From Luteitalea sp. TBR-22 (lineage in GTDB: Bacteria; Acidobacteriota; Vicinamibacteria; Vicinamibacterales; Vicinamibacteraceae): a stretch of 64,000 nucleotides of DNA. Location of the stretch: assembly GCF_016865485.1 (NCBI RefSeq), contig NZ_AP024452.1, positions 6,346,501-6,410,500 on the forward strand, in the 5' to 3' direction. The notes under the pieces were generated by a model, which made no database searches, was not told where the DNA came from, and saw only the letters and a list, made by a program, of their open reading frames with translations. Shown in pieces: positions 24,891-34,345 of this stretch (position 1 is its first letter; the number at the start of each line of letters is the position of its first letter). The position numbers were made by a program, and so were the translations under genes.

Positions 24891-25106
24891 AGGCAGGGCG
24901 GCGCTGCTGCCAGGTAGGGCGGCTCCGCTGCCAGGTAGGGCGGCGTGTCCCACGCCGCCGTTAGTCATGCCCACGGCGCGGTGGGACACCGCGGCCTGCC
25001 TCGGCGCGGCCCTCATGATGATCGCCATGCCGTCGCTCGCCCTGCCAACGGCGCGGTCGGAGACCGCGCCCTACCGGCAGCGGCGTGTCCCGACGCCGCC
25101 GTTGGT
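24891..25106. repeat. hairpin repeats, partly inside a coding region
   Basis: Left-end fragments (24893-24930), forward hairpin GGCGGCGTG / CACGCCGCC (about 24940-24960), reverse hairpin GGCGCGGTG / CACCGCG (24974-24994), then 44 unique bases, then a further pair at 25048-25103 (GGCGCGGTC-GGA-GACCGCGCC and GGCGGCGT...ACGCCGCC). The last pair lies in the HEAT-cyclophilin reading frame. Confidence 0.85.
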
Positions 25107-27141
25107 CCTGCAATCCGACGTGCGCTCGGCCGTCATCGCGGCAGACGACGCGCGCGTGCAGAGCCGCGAGCAACGTGAGCTGATTCTGGCGGTGCTGCGG
25201 GGGGGGCGACTCCCGACTCCCGACTCCCGACTCCCGGTTCCGGCCGACGCCCAGGTGATGGCCGTGCGGGCCATCGGACGCACCGGCCGGGCCGAGTGGC
25301 TGCCCGCCGCCACCACCGCGCTCGATCACGTGTCGATCGACGTGCGCCGCGAGGCGGCATTCGCCGTCGCGCAGATTGGCAGCGGCGAGCCGGCCATCCT
25401 CGAAGCGGCGCGCGCCGCGCTGGCCCGGCGCCTCTCCGTCGAGCAGGACCTGCTCGTGGTGGCCAGCCTGGCCGAGTCGCTGGGTCGGCTTCCCTACCCC
25501 GACCCTGCGGGCGTGGACGCCGCGGCCCGTGAGCTCGCGACGGCGTATGCGCGCCTGCCGGCAGGACCCGGGCGGTCGATGTGCGCGGTCGGCGTGGCAC
25601 GCGGCGCGGAGGCGCTGGCGCGCCGGGCCCGGGCCGTGAAGGCCAGCGCTGCGACGACGACGCTCGCCGGCCTGCTCGGCACGCTCATCGACGACGGGGC
25701 TCCCGAGGCGGGGGCGACACGGCCCGACGTGCTGCGCCGACGCGCGCGCCGCCTCGCCACCGGCGGCATGATGGTGCTCGGCTCGCTCCCCGACAGCCGA
25801 CTGAAGACCGCCTTGGCCGACGAGGACGAGCAGGTGCGGCGGCTGGGGATCCTCGCCCTCGCGTCGCGCGGCGGTGTCACGGCGGCGGAGGCGGCCACGG
25901 CGCTCGCCGATCGCTCGATGCTCGTGCGCCACGCGGTCGTCACCCGCCTCGGTCCAGGCGATCCGACCCTGGCTGCGAAGGGCGTCGCCGACAGCCACGT
26001 GCACGTGCGGTTGGCCGCGCTCGACGCGCTCGGCCAGGCGAAGGCGTGCCGGGCGGCGTGCGACGCGAGGATCGCTGCCGGTCCGACGCCGGCCGCCTGG
26101 CACGAGTACGCGCACGCGGTGGTGGCCAGCGCCCGCACCGATGCGGCCGCGGCGAGTCCGGCGGTGGCGATGGCGGCGACCTCTCCGGTGTGGCAGGTGC
26201 GGATGTACGCCGCGCGCGCCGCGCGCCACACCGGGCAGGCCGACGTGCTGACGCGGCTCGCCGCGGACGCCGTCGTCAACGTGCGCCACGCGGCGCTCGT
26301 CGCTTGGCGTGAAGCAGGCCTGCCGGGACTGGTGGCCGCCGCGACGAGCGCACTGGCCAGCGACGATGGGCAACTGGTGCTGGAGGCGGCGACCGCGCTG
26401 AAGGGCGCGCCGGCGGACGACGCGCTGGCCGGTGCACTGCGCAGCACGCTCGGGCGCCTGACCGCACAGAAGCGCGAGACCTCGCGCGATCCGCGCCTTG
26501 CGCTTGTCGAGCGCATCGACGAACTCGACCCACAGCGCTTGGCCACGCTGCGACCGTACCTCTCCGACTTCGACGAGGCGATCGCGAGCCGTGTGGCGAC
26601 GCTGCTCCGCGCCCGCATGCCCGGCGACGGGTCGATCGTCGCCGCGCCGCGCCCCTTGCCGCGGACCGCCGCGCCGACCTGGGAGGACGTGGAGCGGCTC
26701 GAGTCGACCGTCGTCACCCTGCGGCTTCGTGGTGACAGGTCGCTCATGCTGCGGCTCTATGGCAGCAACGCGCCGACCGCCGTCGCGCGCTTCGTCGCTC
26801 AGGTGCAGGCCGGCGAGTGGAACGGCAGGACGTTCCACCGCGTCGAGCCCGGGTTCGTGGTGCAGGGCGGGAGTCCCGCGGCCAACGAGTACGCCGGCGC
26901 GGCGGCGTTCGCCCGCGACGAGTTCTCGTCGCTCAGCCACGTGCGCGGCACCGTCGGCATCTCGACGCGCGGTCCAGACACCGGCGACGGGCAGATCTTC
27001 ATCAACCTGGTGGACAACGCGCGCCTCGACTTCGGCTTCACGCTCGTCGCCTCGATCGTCGGTGACCTGTCGGTGATCGACGACATCCTCGAGGGCGAGG
27101 TGATCGAGTCGGCGGTCGCCACCCCGCGAGGGGCGCCGTGA
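24967..27141 (+). CDS. exported HEAT-repeat and cyclophilin fusion
   Basis: About 724 residues. Residues 1-27 would be a signal peptide (hydrophobic LGAALMMIAMPSLA). Residues 60-560 are Ala-rich HEAT-like helical repeats (VMAVRAIGRTGRAEWL, DVRREAAFAVAQIG, VRLAALDALG). Residues 575-720 form a cyclophilin peptidyl-prolyl isomerase domain with TFHRVEPGFVVQGG and GTVGISTRGPDTGDGQIFI. A hairpin-repeat copy is read in frame right after the predicted signal cleavage, and the start region itself is repeat sequence, so the true start is uncertain (24871, 24967 and 25015 are possible). GACTCCC simple repeats add about ten residues near residue 85. It is likely a periplasmic folding factor. The stop overlaps the next start by four bases. 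Confidence 0.78.
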   Translation: MPTARWDTAACLGAALMMIAMPSLALPTARSETAPYRQRRVPTPPLVLQSDVRSAVIAADDARVQSREQRELILAVLRGGRLPTPDSRLPVPADAQVMAVRAIGRTGRAEWLPAATTALDHVSIDVRREAAFAVAQIGSGEPAILEAARAALARRLSVEQDLLVVASLAESLGRLPYPDPAGVDAAARELATAYARLPAGPGRSMCAVGVARGAEALARRARAVKASAATTTLAGLLGTLIDDGAPEAGATRPDVLRRRARRLATGGMMVLGSLPDSRLKTALADEDEQVRRLGILALASRGGVTAAEAATALADRSMLVRHAVVTRLGPGDPTLAAKGVADSHVHVRLAALDALGQAKACRAACDARIAAGPTPAAWHEYAHAVVASARTDAAAASPAVAMAATSPVWQVRMYAARAARHTGQADVLTRLAADAVVNVRHAALVAWREAGLPGLVAAATSALASDDGQLVLEAATALKGAPADDALAGALRSTLGRLTAQKRETSRDPRLALVERIDELDPQRLATLRPYLSDFDEAIASRVATLLRARMPGDGSIVAAPRPLPRTAAPTWEDVERLESTVVTLRLRGDRSLMLRLYGSNAPTAVARFVAQVQAGEWNGRTFHRVEPGFVVQGGSPAANEYAGAAAFARDEFSSLSHVRGTVGISTRGPDTGDGQIFINLVDNARLDFGFTLVASIVGDLSVIDDILEGEVIESAVATPRGAP
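25208..25237 (+). repeat. GACTCCC tandem repeat inside a gene
   Basis: Four GACTCCC units in the HEAT-cyclophilin gene. The reading frame is kept. Confidence 0.85.
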
Positions 27142-28490
27142 GCGAGTCCGGACCGTCGGCCAAGGCCGACGGCTACACCGAAGGCAGGCGCGAGGCCGAC
27201 GCCGGCACCGAAGGCCGGAGCAACGCCGACGGCGGCACGCCGGGTGGGCCGCTGCGCTCGACCGACGAGGGCGACGCGGAGGCGGTGGGCTTCGTGCTGA
27301 AGCTCGGGCGGGCGCTGCACACCTACGGGCTCTCGGCCGACGTCCTCGAGCACCACCTGCTGGCCATGTCGCACCGCCTCGGGCTGCAGGCGCAGTTCTT
27401 CACCACGCCGACGTCGATCTTTGCCGCCTTCGGCCCGGTCGATCGGCAACGCACGCACCTGATCCGCGTCTACCCGGGCGACGTCGATCTCGGCAAGCTG
27501 GCGCGGCTCGATGCCGTGACCCGCGACGTCGAGGCCGGACGGGTGCGCGTGCAGGAGGGGTCGGCCGCCATCGAGGCGATCATGGCGCTGCCCCGCACGG
27601 CGCTGCCGCTGCTGCGCGTGGCCGGCTATGGCGTGGCGTCGGCCGCGTCGTGCCGCATCCTCGGCGGCGGCCTGAACGAAGTGGCGGTGGCCGGCGTCGC
27701 CGGCTTGCTGACCGGCGCGATCTCGCTGGCCTCCAAGCGGCTGCCGCACGGCACCCACGTGTTCGAGCTCGCGGCGGCGCTTGTCGTGTCGTTCGTGGTC
27801 ACCTGCTTTGCCGCGATCAGCGACCTCCGGCTCTCCGTCCCCACCGCCACTCTCGGCGGCGTCGTCGCCCTCGTGCCCGGCCTCACGGTGACGATTGCGA
27901 TGACCGAGCTGGCGCGACGGCACCTGGCGGCGGGCACCGCCCGCCTGTCCGGCGCCTTCCTGGTGTTCGTGGCGATTGCCTTCGGCGTGGCCGTCGGCGG
28001 CGAGCTCGCGCAGGCGGTGGTCGGCGAGGTGCGGTCGCTGGCGCCGAAGAAGCTGCCCGAGTGGACGCTCACGCTGGCCCTGGGCATGGCGCCGTTCGCG
28101 TTCGCGGTGCTGCTGCGGGCGCGGCGCCGCGACGTGCCGTGGTTGTGGGGCGCCAGCGTCGTCGGCTACACCGCGGTGCGCGCGGCGGCGCTCTTCTTCG
28201 GGCCGGCGCTGGCCGCGTCACTGGGTGCACTGGTGGTGGGTGTGCTGGCCAACCTCTACGACAGGCGGGGGTTGGGGCCGGCGTCGGTGGTGCTGGTGCC
28301 CGGCGTCCTGCTGCTCGTGCCGGGCAGCGTCGGCTACCGGTCGCTGACGAGCCTGCTCGATCAGAACGTGCTCGTCGGCGTGACCGCGGGGTTCACGATG
28401 ATCCTGACCGCCGTGGCGATTGCCGCCGGCCTGCTGATCGCGACCGTGCTGGTGCCGCCGCGCGGCGGGTCGTGGCGCGAGTACGACTGA
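27138..28490 (+). CDS. ThrE-family threonine/serine exporter
   Basis: A 450-residue inner-membrane protein. The N-terminal ThrE domain carries a soluble part (LKLGRALHTYGLSADVLEHHL, TTPTSIFAAF) and then about ten helices covering ThrE and the ThrE_2-like half, with both halves in one chain as in Corynebacterium ThrE. It would export threonine, serine or similar amino acids. The first 45 residues are a polar, repetitive Gly/Asp/Glu-rich extension not usual for the family. GTG start at 27138 overlapping the preceding stop (GTGA). Confidence 0.9.
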   Translation: MSESGPSAKADGYTEGRREADAGTEGRSNADGGTPGGPLRSTDEGDAEAVGFVLKLGRALHTYGLSADVLEHHLLAMSHRLGLQAQFFTTPTSIFAAFGPVDRQRTHLIRVYPGDVDLGKLARLDAVTRDVEAGRVRVQEGSAAIEAIMALPRTALPLLRVAGYGVASAASCRILGGGLNEVAVAGVAGLLTGAISLASKRLPHGTHVFELAAALVVSFVVTCFAAISDLRLSVPTATLGGVVALVPGLTVTIAMTELARRHLAAGTARLSGAFLVFVAIAFGVAVGGELAQAVVGEVRSLAPKKLPEWTLTLALGMAPFAFAVLLRARRRDVPWLWGASVVGYTAVRAAALFFGPALAASLGALVVGVLANLYDRRGLGPASVVLVPGVLLLVPGSVGYRSLTSLLDQNVLVGVTAGFTMILTAVAIAAGLLIATVLVPPRGGSWREYD

Positions 28491-28571
28491 CGCGCTCGCG
28501 CAATTTGAAATCGGGAATTTGAAATGTTTGGGGCTCGGCCCTCGGCCTCGCCGCGATGTGTCTGGCCATCC

Positions 28572-28670
28572 GGAGGTAGGGCGGGGTGTCCCGCCCCGCC
28601 GTTGGCTCGCTAACGGCGCGGTCGCTGGCCCCGAGCGAAGTCGAAGGGGAGAGCGCGCCCACCCCGGTAC
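28572..28670. repeat. hairpin repeat pair with expanded reverse loop
   Basis: Forward hairpin GGCGGGGTG / CGCCCCGCC, then GTTGG...CTAACGGCGCGGTC with a loop containing CCCCGAGCGAAGTCGAAGGGG, closed by GCGCGCCC. Confidence 0.75.
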
Positions 28671-28845
28671 GCCCCTGGTTAGGGCCTGCCGGGACACTGT
28701 CCGTAATCCGACAGATCGCCACTTTCTGTCAGTTTCACGCCTGATTGCGCCAGTTTTTGTCTGTCGAAATACCGACATTGACCCTGTGCTTTTCCGGCAA
28801 CCGGCCGATTCCATGACTGTCAACGCCCGGCTACCCCGGTCGCGC

Positions 28846-28910
28846 CCCAAACGGCGCGGTCGCTTTGCCCAGAGCGAAGTCGAAGGGGAGACCGCGCCCT
28901 GCCCCACGGG
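28846..28910 (-). repeat. reverse hairpin repeat with expanded loop
   Basis: ACGGCGCGGTC and GACCGCGCCCT arms around a loop with CCAGAGCGAAGTCGAAGGGG, the same second repeat that sits in the loops at 28620 and 31180. Confidence 0.75.
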
Positions 28911-28918
28911 AGCAGGCG

Positions 28919-29290
28919 ATGGGGTCCGACGGGACGATTGGGATGGCTGAATCGCGCAAGGAGAAGCACGTCGTGCATACCGTGCTGTATTACGTCCAAC
29001 ACGAGAACGAGGTGCCGGTCCTGGTGCCCGTCGAAGTGGTGTCGAGGGAGCCAGACAGCCAGGGGAACCTGCGGCTGGCCGAGCCCCTCCGGCTCAAGGA
29101 AGCCATCGTCGACGCGGTGCCGCTGATGCGGTGCTACGAGTACGACCCGTATCTCGCGCACGCCGTGCAGGCCTATGCGGCGCAGGTGACGACGCTGGTG
29201 CGCGTGTCGCAGAGCGTGATCGAAGGATTGGCCATCCCCGTGACGCCCACCCCGGGCATCATGATGCAGGCCGACGCCCACGTGCACTAG
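28919..29290 (+). CDS. conserved-looking small protein of unknown function
   Basis: A 123-residue cytoplasmic protein that I do not recognise. It has no signal peptide, no Cys motif (one Cys) and a mixed alpha/beta composition: HTVLYYVQHENEVPVLVPVEVV, a middle region and a C-terminal helix-rich part ending in HVH. The ATG at 28919 follows GGGAG at six bases; ATG 28943 (MAESRKEK) is an alternative. Coding is supported by strong third-position GC and a good ribosome site. It stands alone between ThrE and the photolyase genes. Confidence 0.6.
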   Translation: MGSDGTIGMAESRKEKHVVHTVLYYVQHENEVPVLVPVEVVSREPDSQGNLRLAEPLRLKEAIVDAVPLMRCYEYDPYLAHAVQAYAAQVTTLVRVSQSVIEGLAIPVTPTPGIMMQADAHVH

Positions 29291-29371
29291 GGAGTCCTGG
29301 TCGCCGCGGCACGCGCCGCCGGCACGTTGCCATGCCCTCCGCGGAGTCGAAGGGCGAGACGCGCCGGACCA

Positions 29372-31126
29372 TCAAGGCTGATCGATCCGCTCCCCGCGGG
29401 TCAGCCTCTCCCTCACCTCCCCGAACACCCGCTCGTCCTCCTGCCGCTGCGCTGGCGCGCGTCGCTTCAACGCGCTCATCACCACCCCCATCCGCTGGTT
29501 GCGCGCGAAGGTCGCCTCGTGTCTGGCAAGGTACGCCCAGTAGAGTCGCGTGAGCGGGCAGGTGGACTTCGGGTCGAAGCTGCACGCCTCGCAGTAGTCG
29601 CTCATGCGATGGATGTAGCCGGCGCCGGCGACGTACGGCTTGGTGGTCATGAGCGGACCCGCCGCGTACGTCCCCATCCCGAGGACGTTGGGCTCGACCA
29701 CCCAGTCGTAGGCGTCGGCGTAGGCGACCCAGAACCAGTCGGTCAGCTCGCGCGGGTCCACGTCGAGCAACGCCGCGATGTTCGCGAGCACCATCAATCG
29801 CGGGATGTGGTGACTCCACGCCTCGCGCCACACGCCGGCGACGACGTGATCCAGGCAGGCGAGCCCCGAGGGCGCGCCCCAGTACGCGAGCGGCAGCGGC
29901 GTGCGGGCCTTCAGCACGTTGACCGTGCAGCCGCCGTAGCTGCCGGCAGTCGGCAGTCGGCGGTCGGCAGGCTGGGTGGGCGCCGCCTCGGCGATTCCCG
30001 ATTCCCGATTCCCGACTCCCGCCTGCTTCGCTTCGGCGACTCCCGACTCCCGATTCCCGATTCCCGTGTGACGCAGCACCCACCGCGCATACCCGCCGTC
30101 GCCGGGAGCCTCGGTTCGCGGCACGTCACCATCGGGCAGGCGCGTGAAGCCGTCGGTGGCCTCGTGGACGTGACGCACGTACTCGCGCCAGCCGATCACC
30201 TGCCGGATGAAGCCCTCGCGCGAATTCAGCGGCGCGTCGCACCGCTCGGCGTCGCGCACGACGCGCGCCGGCAACAGGCGGTGGATGTTGAGCAGCGGCG
30301 AGATCCGCGTGTGGAACAGCCCATCGCCTCGCCGCGACATCGCGTCCTCGTACGGCCCGAAATGCGCGAGGCAGTTGTCGAGGGCCCAGGCCCACAGCTG
30401 CTCGGCATGCGCCGACGTCGCCGGCAGCGACGCGAGATCCACTTGCCCTGGATGGTCGGCGAATCGCGTCCGGACGAGGTCGGCGACTTCCTCGCCGATC
30501 GCGTCGTGCGCGAACTGCGGCGGGCGTGGCGGCGTGGGCGTGCCGCGCCACGGCTCGCGGTTGTCCTCGTCGAAGCTCCAGCGACCCCCGGCCGGATCCT
30601 TGCCGTCCATCAGGATGCGCAAGCGTGTACGCACGCGCCTGTAGAACGTATCCATCCGCCACGGTCCAGGCTTGCTCCCGAAGTCCTCGACGGTCGTCAG
30701 CCACCCCTCGTGGGCGATCTCCTCGATCAGCCCGTCGGCGACCAGCGGCGCGACCTCGACGCGCAGCTCGCGCTCGGCGGCCCGCATCATCACCAGCGGA
30801 CCCGTCTCGCGCGCCACCTCGCGCAGCGCCTCGGCGTACGTGCCCGGCGTGTGGACGTACCGCACCGCCACGCCGCGCGCCGCCTGCTCGATCGCGAAGT
30901 GCCGCTGGTTGGCGAGGATCAACGCGAGCTTCTGCTGGTGGTACGGACGCCGACGGCCCTTGGCCTCGCTCTCGACCAGGACGATGCCGAGCTCGCGGGG
31001 TGCGAGCCGGGAGAGCGGACCGATGCCGTCCGACAGCTGGTCGTACGGCACATACACCCAGCGACGACCCGATGGGTCGTGCGCGTGGCGTTGGAGGGCC
31101 GTGCGAAAGGCGGATGTGCGTGGCAT
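29372..31126 (-). CDS. iron-sulfur photolyase/cryptochrome (PhrB/FeS-BCP-like), carrying repeat insertion
   Basis: A 584-residue member of the FeS bacterial cryptochrome/photolyase family, whose characterised member PhrB repairs (6-4) photoproducts. The N-terminal DPRP domain has LVESEAKGRRRPYHQQK. The FAD-binding C-terminal half has SHHIPRLMVLANIA and the Cys ligands in LACL, YCEAC and KSTCPL for the 4Fe-4S cluster. Between residues about 353 and 397 there is an in-frame stretch read from GATTCCC/GACTCCC and GGCAGTC simple repeats (NRESG twice), absent from the family; it may be a disordered loop. It is co-oriented with and 109 bases from the second photolyase. Other members are about 500-520 residues. 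Confidence 0.9.
   Translation of the reverse strand: MPRTSAFRTALQRHAHDPSGRRWVYVPYDQLSDGIGPLSRLAPRELGIVLVESEAKGRRRPYHQQKLALILANQRHFAIEQAARGVAVRYVHTPGTYAEALREVARETGPLVMMRAAERELRVEVAPLVADGLIEEIAHEGWLTTVEDFGSKPGPWRMDTFYRRVRTRLRILMDGKDPAGGRWSFDEDNREPWRGTPTPPRPPQFAHDAIGEEVADLVRTRFADHPGQVDLASLPATSAHAEQLWAWALDNCLAHFGPYEDAMSRRGDGLFHTRISPLLNIHRLLPARVVRDAERCDAPLNSREGFIRQVIGWREYVRHVHEATDGFTRLPDGDVPRTEAPGDGGYARWVLRHTGIGNRESGVAEAKQAGVGNRESGIAEAAPTQPADRRLPTAGSYGGCTVNVLKARTPLPLAYWGAPSGLACLDHVVAGVWREAWSHHIPRLMVLANIAALLDVDPRELTDWFWVAYADAYDWVVEPNVLGMGTYAAGPLMTTKPYVAGAGYIHRMSDYCEACSFDPKSTCPLTRLYWAYLARHEATFARNQRMGVVMSALKRRAPAQRQEDERVFGEVRERLTRGERIDQP
29941..30066 (-). repeat. simple repeats inside the photolyase gene
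   Basis: GGCAGTC units (29944-29972) and two arrays of GATTCCC/GACTCCC units (29992-30020 and 30037-30066), all in frame in the FeS photolyase gene. Confidence 0.85.
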
Positions 31127-31127
31127 A

Positions 31128-31234
31128 CGGGTAGGGCGCGATGTCCCATCGCGCCGTTGGTGGTGTCCTTGGCTGACGGCGCGGTCGCTGGCCCTGAGCG
31201 CACTCGAAGGGTAGACCGCGCCCTACCTTGTGCC

Positions 31235-31235
<1 letters not shown>
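31128..31235. repeat. hairpin repeat pair with expanded reverse loop
   Basis: Forward hairpin GGCGCGATG / CATCGCGCC around TCC, then GTTGG...CTGACGGCGCGGTC with the CCCTGAGCGCACTCGAAGGG hairpin in the loop, closed by ACCGCGCCCTACC. It separates the two photolyase genes. Confidence 0.85.
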
Positions 31236-32738
<1,503 letters not shown>

Positions 32739-32740
<2 letters not shown>

Positions 32741-32996
32741 GGACGAGGGAGGGGCGGGTCGGGAGGGGATGCGGGCGGAGGTGCTGCGCCTCCTCTCCCA
32801 AGGACGCCCGGGTACCACGATGTGTCCCTCGGAGGTGGCGCGCAAGCTAGACCCGATCTCCTGGCGTCGGCTGATGCCCGAGGTCAGGCAGGCGGCCGTC
32901 GCGCTCGCCGACGCGGGTCAGGTCGAGGTGCTGCAGCGCGGACAGGTCGTGGACGGACGCACCGCGCGAGGGCCGATCCGGCTGCGGCTTCGGTAG
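32739..32996 (+). CDS. DUF3253 family protein
   Basis: An 85-residue protein of the DUF3253 type, a small winged-helix-like fold: EVLRLLSQGRPGTTMCPSEVARKL, then WRRLMPEVRQAAVALADAGQVEVLQRGQVV and GPIRLRL. Function unknown. The ATG (32739) shares bases with the ATG of the divergent photolyase gene, so promoters and ribosome sites of both would lie inside each other; ATG 32769 (MRAEVL) is an alternative start. It may be functionally linked to the photolyase, but this is guilt by position only. Confidence 0.8.
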
Positions 32997-32999
32997 AGC

Positions 33000-33030
33000 G
33001 GGCAAGCCACCCCGCCGTTAACCGCCTGAC
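33000..33030 (+). repeat. right half of a hairpin repeat
   Basis: CCACCCCGCCGTTAACCGCCTGACCAAA matches the right arm and spacer seen in full copies (compare 34290-34312), without the left arm. Confidence 0.6.
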
Positions 33031-33051
33031 CAAATGCGTGGATGTCAGAAC

Positions 33052-33090
33052 ACCATGAAAAACGAAACGCTATGTTTCGATTTTCATGGT
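33052..33090. promoter_or_regulatory. long near-perfect palindrome upstream of the AAA ATPase gene
   Basis: ACCATGAAAAACGAAAC and GTTTCGATTTTCATGGT pair over 17 bases with one mismatch around GCTAT. It ends 11 bases before the ATG at 33101 and is AT-rich against its surroundings. It is likely an operator or a mRNA hairpin controlling that gene. Confidence 0.7.
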
Positions 33091-33100
33091 AATTTGAGCC

Positions 33101-34246
33101 ATGCTCGACAGAGCGGATCTGACGGCCGACGTCGAGTTGGCGCTCTCGCGCAGCCCCGTCGTGCTCCTGGCTGGGCCGCGCCAGTGCGGCAAGACGACCC
33201 TCGCCCGGCAGTTCGTCGCGTCGACGTCGGCCAACTACTTCGACCTCGAGGATCCGCTCAGCCTCGCTCGTCTGGCCGAGCCGATGACCGCCTTGAGCGG
33301 CCTGACCGGGCTGATCGTCATCGACGAGGTGCAGCACCGCCCCGAGATCTTCCGGGTCCTGCGTGTGCTCGTCGACCGCGACGACAACCCCGCGCGTTTC
33401 CTGGTGCTGGGCTCGGCGTCGGGCGACCTGCTGCGCCAGACGTCGGAGAGCCTGGCGGGGCGGATCACGCGGGTCACGATGGGGCCGTTCACGTTGCGAG
33501 AGACGGGGGGTGAGTCGACCTCGACGCTCTGGCTGCGGGGCGGCTTTCCGCGCGCGTTCCTCGCGCCGGACGAGGCGGCGAGTCTCGCCTGGCGGTCGAG
33601 CTTCGTGCAGACGCTGCTCGAGCGTGACTTCCCTCAATGGGGGGTGCGCTCGTCGGCCATCGCCCTCCGTCGATTCTGGACGATGGTGGCGCACTACCAC
33701 GGGCAGACGTGGAAGGCCACCGACCCGGCGCGAGCACTCGACGTCAGCGAGCCAACTGCGCGCCGGTACCTGGACCTGTTCACCGACAGCTTCATGGTCA
33801 GGCAGCTCCAGCCCTTCCACGCCAACCTGCGCAAGCGGCAGGTCAAGGCGCCGAAGGTGTACGTGCGCGACAGTGGCCTGTTGCACCAGTTGCTGGGCAT
33901 CTCGTCGATGCACGACCTGCTCTCGCACCCCAAGGCTGGCGCCTCGTGGGAGGGGTTTGCCGTCGAGCAGGTGCTCGCCTCCGAGGCGCACGACGAGGCC
34001 TGGTTCTGGGCGACGCACCAGGGCGCGGAGATCGACCTCGTGTTGCGACGGGGCGACCGGCTCCTCGGCGTCGAGTGCAAGCGCACGGACACGCCGCGCC
34101 TCACGCCGTCCATCCGGATTGCGCTCAGCGACCTCGGGCTCGATCGCATCGCGGTGGTTTATCCGGGCGACCGGCGCTTTCCGCTGAGTGACCGCGTGGA
34201 GGCGGTGCCGCTCCGCGATCTCGCCGCCCCGTCAGCTCACAGGTAG
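33101..34246 (+). CDS. AAA_14/DUF4143 ATPase
   Basis: A 381-residue P-loop ATPase of the AAA_14 plus DUF4143 type. Walker A is LLAGPRQCGKTTLA, Walker B is LIVIDEVQ, and a sensor-like LVLGSAS follows. The C-terminal DUF4143 part has the nuclease-like WEGFAVEQVL and EIDLVLRRGDRLLGVECKRTD, reminiscent of the Archaeal ATPase-associated restriction-like fold (D, E-x-K). The biological role is unresolved. These genes are often scattered singly and move horizontally. The gene stands alone, and a 39-base palindrome is directly before its start. Confidence 0.9.
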   Translation: MLDRADLTADVELALSRSPVVLLAGPRQCGKTTLARQFVASTSANYFDLEDPLSLARLAEPMTALSGLTGLIVIDEVQHRPEIFRVLRVLVDRDDNPARFLVLGSASGDLLRQTSESLAGRITRVTMGPFTLRETGGESTSTLWLRGGFPRAFLAPDEAASLAWRSSFVQTLLERDFPQWGVRSSAIALRRFWTMVAHYHGQTWKATDPARALDVSEPTARRYLDLFTDSFMVRQLQPFHANLRKRQVKAPKVYVRDSGLLHQLLGISSMHDLLSHPKAGASWEGFAVEQVLASEAHDEAWFWATHQGAEIDLVLRRGDRLLGVECKRTDTPRLTPSIRIALSDLGLDRIAVVYPGDRRFPLSDRVEAVPLRDLAAPSAHR

Positions 34247-34345
34247 GGCGGGGTGTCCGGAGCGAGAGGTAGGGCGGGGTGTCCTCACCCCGCCGTTAGC
34301 CGCCTGACCAACGGCGCGACGGGACATCGCGCCCTACCTGGACAA
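34238..34345. repeat. covarying hairpin repeat pair with extra left end
   Basis: A truncated left end, a forward hairpin GGCGGGGTG / CACCCCGCC around TCCT, then GTTAGCCGCCTGACCAAC, then a reverse hairpin GGCGCGACG / CATCGCGCC around GGGA and CCTACCTGG. Confidence 0.85.

Larger units (their letters stand above)
28491..28918. other. intergenic region with repeats and inverted repeats
   Basis: No gene seen. A short GAATTTGAAAT stretch (28500-28525), hairpin repeats with expanded loops at 28572-28670 and 28846-28910, and between them a more AT-rich segment (28690-28800) with two inverted repeats, CTGTC-N8-GACAG and TGTCG-N6-CGACA. Confidence 0.7.
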
